A stretch of DNA of 64,000 nt from Protonemura montana. Taxonomy: Eukaryota > Arthropoda > Insecta > Plecoptera > Nemouridae. Both the position numbers and the translations under genes were made by a program. A model generated the notes under the pieces. It ran no database searches, was not told the DNA's origin, and worked only from the letters and a program-made list of their open reading frames with translations. The stretch covers positions 12,513,021-12,577,020 of the forward strand of contig OX387602.1 in the NCBI GenBank assembly GCA_947568835.1, read 5' to 3'. Below, one piece after another: positions 52,201 through 61,200 of this stretch (its first letter is position 1; every line of letters starts with the position of its first letter).

Positions 52201-55200
52201 CTTACGAGGGCTGCAGACCAGAATGCGTCTTGAACTCAGATTGCGCCCCAAACAGAGCCTGTATCAGAAATAAATGCGAAGATCCATGTCCAGGAACCTG
52301 TGGCCAGAACGCTGATTGTCAAGTTGTCACCCATCTACCTTCTTGTATCTGTCGGCCTGGATACACTGGTGACCCTTTCCGATACTGCAACATTCAACAA
52401 CAAGAACCTGTAGTTGCCGAACCTGGAGATCCTTGTCAACCCTCACCATGTGGACCAAACAGTCAATGCCGCCAAATAAACGGTCAGGCAGTATGCTCGT
52501 GTCTTCCTAATTACATGGGTAGTCCTCCAGGCTGTCGACCGGAATGCGTTGTTAGTTCTGAATGCACATTGACACGAGCCTGCTCGAACCAGAAATGTAT
52601 GGATCCGTGTCCTGGCCCATGTGGGCAAAATACGCGTTGTCAGGTATTGAATCACAGTCCAATTTGTAGTTGCAAAGAAGGCTACACCGGGGACCCGTTC
52701 TCGAGGTGCTATCCTACACCGCCACCACCCCCTGTGCAACAACAGCCAGTCATCAGAGATCCCTGCGTCCCGTCCCCGTGCGGACCAAACTCGCAGTGCA
52801 GGGACATTGGAGGTAACCCGTCTTGTTCGTGCCTATCAACATACATCGGTTCACCCCCGAATTGCAGACCAGAGTGCACCATCAACGCAGAGTGTCAAAG
52901 CAGATTAGCTTGTATGAGAGAGAAGTGCAGGGATCCTTGTCCCGGTTCGTGTGGTGCTAATGCTCAGTGCAACGTCAACAATCACATCCCAATGTGCACC
53001 TGCCCTCAGGGATACACTGGCGATCCATTTTCTAACTGTTATCCAAACCCACCACCACCTCAAGAACCGATAGCGTCAGACCCATGCAATCCATCGCCAT
53101 GTGGACCAAACGCTCAATGCAACGACGGAGCTTGCACGTGTCTTCCTGAATACCACGGAGACCCGTACTCAGGATGTCGACCCGAGTGTGTCAACAACCA
53201 GGACTGCCCTAGGGAAAAGGCGTGTATGCGAAACAAATGTCAAGACCCGTGCCCGGGTACTTGTGGACAAGGAGCGATATGCGACGTTGTCAACCACATT
53301 CCGATGTGCAGCTGTCCACCAGGCAACGCCGGAAATCCATTCGTGCAGTGTAGACCACAACAGGCTCCGGTTGTAACCCAGCCATGCACACCATCACCTT
53401 GTGGACCAAACAGTCAATGTCGAGAGATCAACGAACAAGCCGTTTGCTCATGTGTACCAGGATACCTGGGAACGCCTCCTCGATGCCGACCGGAGTGCGT
53501 TGTCAATTCAGATTGTGGACAGAACGAAGCCTGCAGCAATCAGAAATGTAGAAATCCTTGCCCTGGAACTTGCGGAATTGGTGCTCGTTGCGAGGTGGTG
53601 AATCACAATCCCATCTGCAGCTGTCCATCAAGATATACAGGAGATCCGTTTATCAGATGTCAGCCGATTCAAGAAGCCCCAATCGTTGAACCTTCTCGCC
53701 CATGCCAACCTAGTCCTTGTGGACCGAATGCCCAATGTCAAGTAAGAGGTGACAGTCCATCGTGTTCCTGTTTGCCACAATTTATCGGCGCTCCACCAAA
53801 CTGCCGACCGGAGTGCGTTAGCAACAGCGAGTGTGCAAGCAATTTGGCATGCATTAACCAGAAATGTTCTGACCCTTGCCCTGGAGCTTGTGGCGCTAAC
53901 GCAGAATGTCGGGTAGTCAGTCACACACCGATGTGCGTCTGTACTATAGGTTTTGTTGGTGATCCTTTCTCACAGTGTATCCAACAGCAAGCCGAACCAA
54001 TTGCCCAAGAAAATCCAACACCATGCAGTCCATCCCCCTGCGGGTCCAATGCTGTTTGCCGTGAACAAAATCGCGCGGGTGCTTGCACATGTCTACCCGA
54101 CTACGTTGGAAACCCTTACGAGGGCTGCAGACCAGAATGCGTCTTGAACTCAGATTGCGCGCCAAACAGAGCCTGTATCAGAAATAAATGCGAAGATCCA
54201 TGCCCAGGAACCTGCGGCCAGAACGCTGATTGTCAAGTTGTCACCCATCTACCTTCTTGTACCTGTCGGCCTGGATACACTGGTGACCCTTTCCGATACT
54301 GCAACGTTCAACAACAAGAACCTGTAGTTGCCGAACCTGGAGACCCTTGTCAACCCTCACCATGTGGACCGAACAGTCAATGCCGCCAGATAAACGGTCA
54401 GGCAGTATGCTCGTGTCTTCCTAATTACATGGGTAGTCCTCCAGGCTGTCGACCAGAATGCGTTGTTAGTTCTGAATGCACATTGACACGAGCCTGCTCG
54501 AACCAGAAATGTATGGATCCGTGTCCTGGCCCATGTGGGCAAAATACGCGTTGTCAGGTATTAAATCACAGTCCAATTTGTAGTTGCAAAGAAGGCTTTA
54601 CCGGGGACCCGTTCTCGAGGTGCTACCCTACACCGCCACCACCCCCTGTGCAACAACAACCAGTTATCAGAGATCCCTGCGTCCCGTCCCCGTGCGGACC
54701 AAACTCGCAGTGCAGGGACATTGGAGGTAACCCGTCTTGTTCGTGCCTATCAACTTACATCGGGTCACCCCCGAATTGCAGACCAGAGTGCACCATCAAC
54801 TCAGAGTGTCAAAGCAGATTAGCTTGTATGAGAGAGAAGTGCAGGGATCCTTGTCCCGGTTCGTGTGGTGCTAATGCTCAGTGCAACGTCAACAATCACA
54901 TACCAATGTGCACCTGCCCTCAGGGATACACTGGCGATCCATTTTCTAACTGTTATCCAAACCCACCACCACCTCAAGAACCGATAGCGTCAGACCCATG
55001 CAATCCATCGCCATGTGGACCAAACGCTCAATGCAACGACGGAGCTTGCACGTGTCTTCCTGAATACCACGGAGACCCGTACTCAGGATGTCGACCCGAG
55101 TGTGTCAACAACCAGGACTGCCCTAGGGAAAAGGCGTGTATGCGAAACAAATGTCAAGACCCGTGCCCGGGTACTTGTGGACAAGGAGCGATATGCGACG

Positions 55201-58200
55201 TCGTCAACCATATCCCGATGTGCAGCTGTCCACCAGGCAACGCCGGAAATCCATTCGTGCAGTGTAGACCACAACAAGCTCCGGTTGTAACCCAGCCATG
55301 CACACCATCACCTTGCGGACCAAACAGTCAATGCCGAGAGATCAACGAACAAGCCGTGTGTTCTTGCGTACCAGGATACCTAGGAACGCCGCCTAGATGC
55401 CGACCGGAATGCGTTGTCAATTCAGATTGTGGACAGAATGAAGCTTGTAGCAATCAGAAATGTAGGAATCCATGTCCAGGAACTTGCGGAATTGGTGCCC
55501 GTTGCGAAGTGGTTAACCACAATCCCATCTGCAGTTGCCCGTCAAGATACACCGGGGATCCGTTTATTCGGTGCCAACCCATCGTCGAAGCCCCTCTCGC
55601 TGAGCCAACGCGACCATGCCAGCCGAGTCCTTGTGGTCCCAATGCGCAATGCCAAGTCAGAGGAGACAGTCCATCCTGTTCCTGCCTTCCTCAGTTTATT
55701 GGTTCTCCTCCTAATTGCCGGCCAGAATGCGTTAGTAACAGCGAGTGTTCGAGCCAACTAGCATGCATCAATCAGAAATGTGCCGATCCCTGCCCTGGAG
55801 CGTGTGGGGCCAATGCTGAATGCAGAGTTGTCAGCCACACTCCGATGTGTGTCTGCTCTGTGGGATATATCGGGGATCCGTTCTCCCAATGCACCATTCA
55901 GCAATGTGAGCATATATTAATTTTTTTGTTAAAATATACTTTTTTATCTCTACTTAAGTTGATATTGGTTAGAGCACCACGAAAGAAAAGACACTGCATC
56001 GCGTTTCTGGACATTTACTCGCATGTGAATTAACTCACTGTCTTGGAACTGAACTTGAGAAAGCAGAAAAACTGAAATCTTTCTTAAAATGCTGCGTACA
56101 CACATTACACCCAAGGAGCCTTGACTTGATATGTCTCTGTTACCATCAATCAAGTCAGGGCTCGTTACACAAACAAAATATCGAGATAGAACGTAATCAC
56201 ATTTTTTCTTGCTAGAAATATTTTTTCAATATTTATATGACAATTTCAGCTGAGCCAATTCAAGAGCGACCCACACCCTGCGTGCCTTCACCTTGTGGTT
56301 CCAATGCCATGTGTAGAGAACAAAATGGAGCCGGAGCTTGTACCTGTCTTCCGGAATATATTGGCAATCCGTACGAAGGGTGTCGACCTGAGTGTGTGTT
56401 GAATTCTGACTGTGCGCCTGACAAAGCTTGCGTAAGGAACAAGTGCCAAGATCCTTGTCCAGGAACATGTGGACAAAACGCAGAGTGCCAAGTGGTAAAT
56501 CATTTGCCTTCTTGCACTTGCTACTCAGGCTACACAGGCGACCCCTTCCGGCACTGCAATGTTCAACAACGAGAACGTAAGATCACAGAACAATTTGTTA
56601 TCTTGCAATTTAACAAAAAAGCATTGTCTATTAATCAACTCAATGCATACCATTGATGAAGAATTCAGAAAACGTAACTACACGAAAATTCACAAGAACA
56701 ATGCAAACTCGAACTGATGTAAAAATATTCATTTGCAGCTGTTATTACTCCTGGAAATCCGTGCGAGCCATCGCCGTGTGGCCCTAATAGCCAATGTCGC
56801 GAGGTAAATGGACAAGGAGTGTGCTCATGTTTGCCAACCTATATCGGCAGTCCACCTGGATGTAGACCTGAATGTGTCGTGAGCTCAGAATGCTCGCACG
56901 CACAAGCATGTGTCAACCAGAAATGCACGGATCCTTGCCCAGGGACATGTGGTCAGAACGCAAGATGTTCGGTGATCAATCACAGTCCAATATGTAGTTG
57001 TCAATCGGGATATACAGGCGATCCATTCAGCAGATGCTATCCAATACCACGTAAGATTTCCACTAGTATCTGTTGTTACATACTAACGCAAATATCGTTC
57101 ACTTGTCATAACCCCACAACAATAATTATTTTCAGCACAACCAGTTGTACAATCTCCAGTACAATACGTCAACCCATGCGTGCCATCACCGTGCGGAGCC
57201 AATTCACAATGCAGAGACATTGGTGGAACCCCGTCCTGCTCATGCTTGCCGAACTACATTAGCTCGCCACCTAACTGCCGTCCCGAATGCAGCATCAACG
57301 CAGAATGTTCCAGCAATTTAGCCTGCATGAGGGAAAAGTGTAGAGATCCCTGTCCTGGTTCGTGCGGGGCTGGTGCTCAATGCAACGTAATGAACCACAC
57401 CCCAGTGTGTACATGCCCGCAAGGATACACTGGTGATCCATTCTCTAACTGTTATCCGAACCCACCACCACCTCAAGAACCGATAGCATCAGACCCATGC
57501 AATCCATCGCCATGTGGACCAAACGCTCAATGCAACGACGGAGCTTGCACGTGTCTTCCTGAATACCACGGAGACCCGTACTCAGGATGTCGACCCGAGT
57601 GTGTCAACAACCAGGACTGTCCCAGGGAAAAGGCGTGCATGCGAAACAAATGTCAAGACCCGTGCCCGGGAACTTGTGGACAAGGAGCGATATGCGATGT
57701 CGTCAACCACATCCCGATGTGCAGCTGTCCACCAGGCAACGCCGGAAATCCATTCGTGCAGTGTAGACCACAACAAGCTCCGGTTGTAACCCAGCCATGC
57801 ACACCATCACCTTGTGGACCAAACAGTCAATGCCGAGAGATCAACGAACAAGCCGTGTGCTCTTGTGTACCAGGATACCTGGGAACGCCTCCTCGATGCC
57901 GACCAGAGTGCGTTGTCAATTCAGATTGTGGTCAGAACGAAGCCTGCAGCAATCAGAAATGTAGAAATCCATGCCCTGGGACTTGCGGAATTGGTGCTCG
58001 TTGCGAGGTAGTGAATCACAATCCCATCTGCAGCTGTCCATCAAGATATACAGGAGATCCGTTTATCAGATGTCAGCCAATTCAAGAAGCACCAATCGTT
58101 GAACCTTCTCGCCCATGCCAGCCTAGTCCTTGTGGACCGAATGCACAGTGTCAAGTAAGAGGTGACAGTCCATCGTGCTCTTGTCTGCCACAGTTCATCG

Positions 58201-61200
58201 GAGCTCCACCAAACTGCAGACCTGAGTGTGTCAGCAACAGCGAATGTTCTAGCCATCTTGCATGCATCAACCAGAAATGCACTGACCCGTGCCCAGGTTC
58301 TTGCGGAGCAAACGCAGAATGCCGAGTCGTAAGCCATACACCAATGTGCGTCTGTGTGGTCGGATATGTTGGCGATCCATTCTCACAGTGCATCCTACAA
58401 CAGCAGGAGCCAGCATCACAAGAAAGACCGACTCCATGCATCCCATCGCCTTGTGGTTCAAATGCTGTATGCCGTGAACAGAACGGCGCAGGGTCTTGCA
58501 CCTGTCTTCCAGATTACATTGGAAATCCGTACGAAGGATGTCGACCTGAATGTGTCTTAAACTCGGACTGTCCGTCAAACAAGGCGTGTATTAGAAACAA
58601 GTGCGAAGATCCTTGTCCAGGCGCTTGCGGACAGAACGCCGATTGCCAGGTTGTCAACCACTTGCCATCGTGTACCTGTCGCCAAGGTCATACTGGAGAT
58701 CCGTTCAGATTCTGCAACATTGAACAACAACGAGAACCTGTTGTTGAACCCAGAAACCCCTGCCAGCCATCTCCATGCGGGCCTAACAGTCAATGCAGGG
58801 AAATCAACGGCCAAGCCGTGTGCTCTTGTCTGCCTACTTACATCGGGTCACCACCAGGATGCAGACCAGAGTGCGTCGTCAGTTCGGAATGTTCACAAAC
58901 TCAAGCCTGTGTTAACCAGAAATGCATTGACCCTTGTCCGGGACCTTGCGGGCAAAATACACGCTGTCATGTTAACAACCATAGTCCGATTTGCAGCTGT
59001 AACAGCGGGTTTACTGGAGACCCGTTCTCGAGGTGTTATCCGATACCGCCGCCTCCCCCTGTTCAGTCACCAACGATATTTAGAAACCCATGCGTTCCAT
59101 CGCCGTGCGGTGCTAACTCTCAGTGCAGAGATATTGGAGGCACACCATCTTGTTCGTGTTTACCAAACTACATCGGCTCGCCCCCTAACTGTCGTCCAGA
59201 ATGTACGATTAACGCTGAATGTGCAAGCAGTTTAGCGTGTATGCGAGAAAAATGCAGAGATCCTTGTCCTGGTTCATGCGGGGCTGGTGCTCAATGCAAC
59301 GTCATCAACCACACCCCAGTTTGCACATGCCCGCAAGGATACACCGGCGATCCGTTCTCTAATTGTTATCCGAACCCACCACCGCCGAGAGAACCGATAG
59401 CGTCAGACCCCTGCAATCCATCGCCGTGTGGGCCAAATGCGCAGTGTAACGACGGAGCTTGCACGTGTCTTCCTGAATACCACGGAGACCCGTACTCAGG
59501 ATGCCGACCCGAGTGTGTCAACAACCAGGACTGTCCCAGGGAAAAGGCGTGCATGCGAAACAAATGCCAAGACCCGTGCCCGGGTACTTGTGGACAAGGA
59601 GCGATATGCGACGTTGTCAACCACATTCCGATGTGCAGCTGTCCCCCAGGCAACGCCGGAAATCCATTCGTGCAGTGTAGACCACAACAAGCTCCGGTTG
59701 TAACCCAGCCATGCATACCATCACCTTGCGGACCTAACAGTCAATGCCGAGAGATCAACGAACAAGCCGTTTGCTCTTGCGTACCAGGATACCTAGGAAC
59801 GCCTCCTCGATGCCGACCAGAGTGCGTTGTCAATTCAGATTGTGGTCAGAACGAAGCCTGCAGCAATCAGAAATGTAGAAATCCTTGCCCAGGAACTTGC
59901 GGAATCGGAGCTCGCTGCGAAGTAGTGAATCACAATCCCATATGCAGCTGCCCATCAAGATATACAGGAGATCCGTTTATCAGATGTCAGCCGATTCAAG
60001 AAGCCCCAATCGTTGAACCTTCTCGCCCATGCCAGCCTAGTCCTTGTGGACCGAATGCACAGTGTCAAGTAAGAGGTGACAGTCCATCGTGCTCCTGTTT
60101 GCCACAATTTATCGGTGCTCCACCAAACTGCAGACCAGAGTGTGTCAGCAACAGCGAATGTTCTAGCCATTTGGCGTGCATCAATCAAAAGTGCACTGAC
60201 CCGTGCCCAGGTTCTTGCGGCGCCAATGCTGAATGTCGTGTGGTGAGCCACGCTCCGATGTGTGTCTGTGTGGTTGGATACGTAGGAGATCCATTTTCAC
60301 AGTGCATTCTCCAGCAACGCGAGCCAACTCAAGAGCGACCTACGCCATGCCTACCATCTCCGTGTGGATCTAACGCCGTATGCAGGGAACAAAACGGCGC
60401 AGGTTCTTGCACTTGCCTACCTGATTATATTGGAAATCCGTACGAAGGATGTCGACCTGAATGTGTCTTAAACTCGGACTGTCCATCAAACAAGGCGTGT
60501 ATTAGAAACAAGTGCGAAGATCCCTGTCCAGGCGCTTGCGGGCAGAACGCCGATTGCCAGGTTGTCAACCACTTACCATCGTGTACCTGTCGTCAAGGTT
60601 ATACTGGAGATCCGTTCAGATACTGCAACATTGAGCAACAACGAGAACCAGTTGTTGAGCCAAGAAACCCCTGCCAGCCATCTCCATGCGGGCCTAACAG
60701 TCAATGCAGGGAAATCAACGGCCAAGCCGTGTGCTCTTGTCTGCCTACTTACATAGGATCACCGCCAGGATGTAGGCCAGAGTGCGTTGTCAGCTCTGAG
60801 TGTCCTCAAAACAAGGCATGCGTGAACCAGAAATGCATAGACCCTTGCCCAGGCACATGTGGAATAAATGCAAGATGCGAAGTTATTAACCACTCGCCCA
60901 TATGCAGCTGTGTTGCTGGGCACACTGGTGATGCCTTCACAAGATGCTATCCGATTCCTCGTAAGTTAATTTTGAATTGCGTTTTAAGATTGCATTATAA
61001 TAATGTCATCCGAAAGAAAATTTTAACTTGATTTTTTTGCTTCCTTTAGCACCACCTCGGGAACCGATCGTGCACAGTAACCCATGCGTACCGTCACCGT
61101 GTGGTCAATTCGCGACTTGTCAGGCGGTTGGCGACACACCGTCTTGCTCTTGCCTCCCTAACTACATCGGGGCGCCGCCTAATTGCCGACCCGAGTGCGT

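Larger units (their letters stand above)
42838..60960 (+). repeat. 1,914-bp (638-residue) higher-order repeat, nine copies
   Basis: The landmark AGCGTCAGAC (EPIASDPC, start of triad C) lies at 43502, 45416, 47330, 49244, 51158, 53072 and 54986 in exon 40, and 57485 and 59399 in exon 43, allowing for one or two base changes. All neighbouring distances within an exon are 1,914 bp, with no insertion or deletion. Each unit is six triads (A-F). Between the two exons the distance is 2,499 bp because introns interrupt there. Confidence 0.96.
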
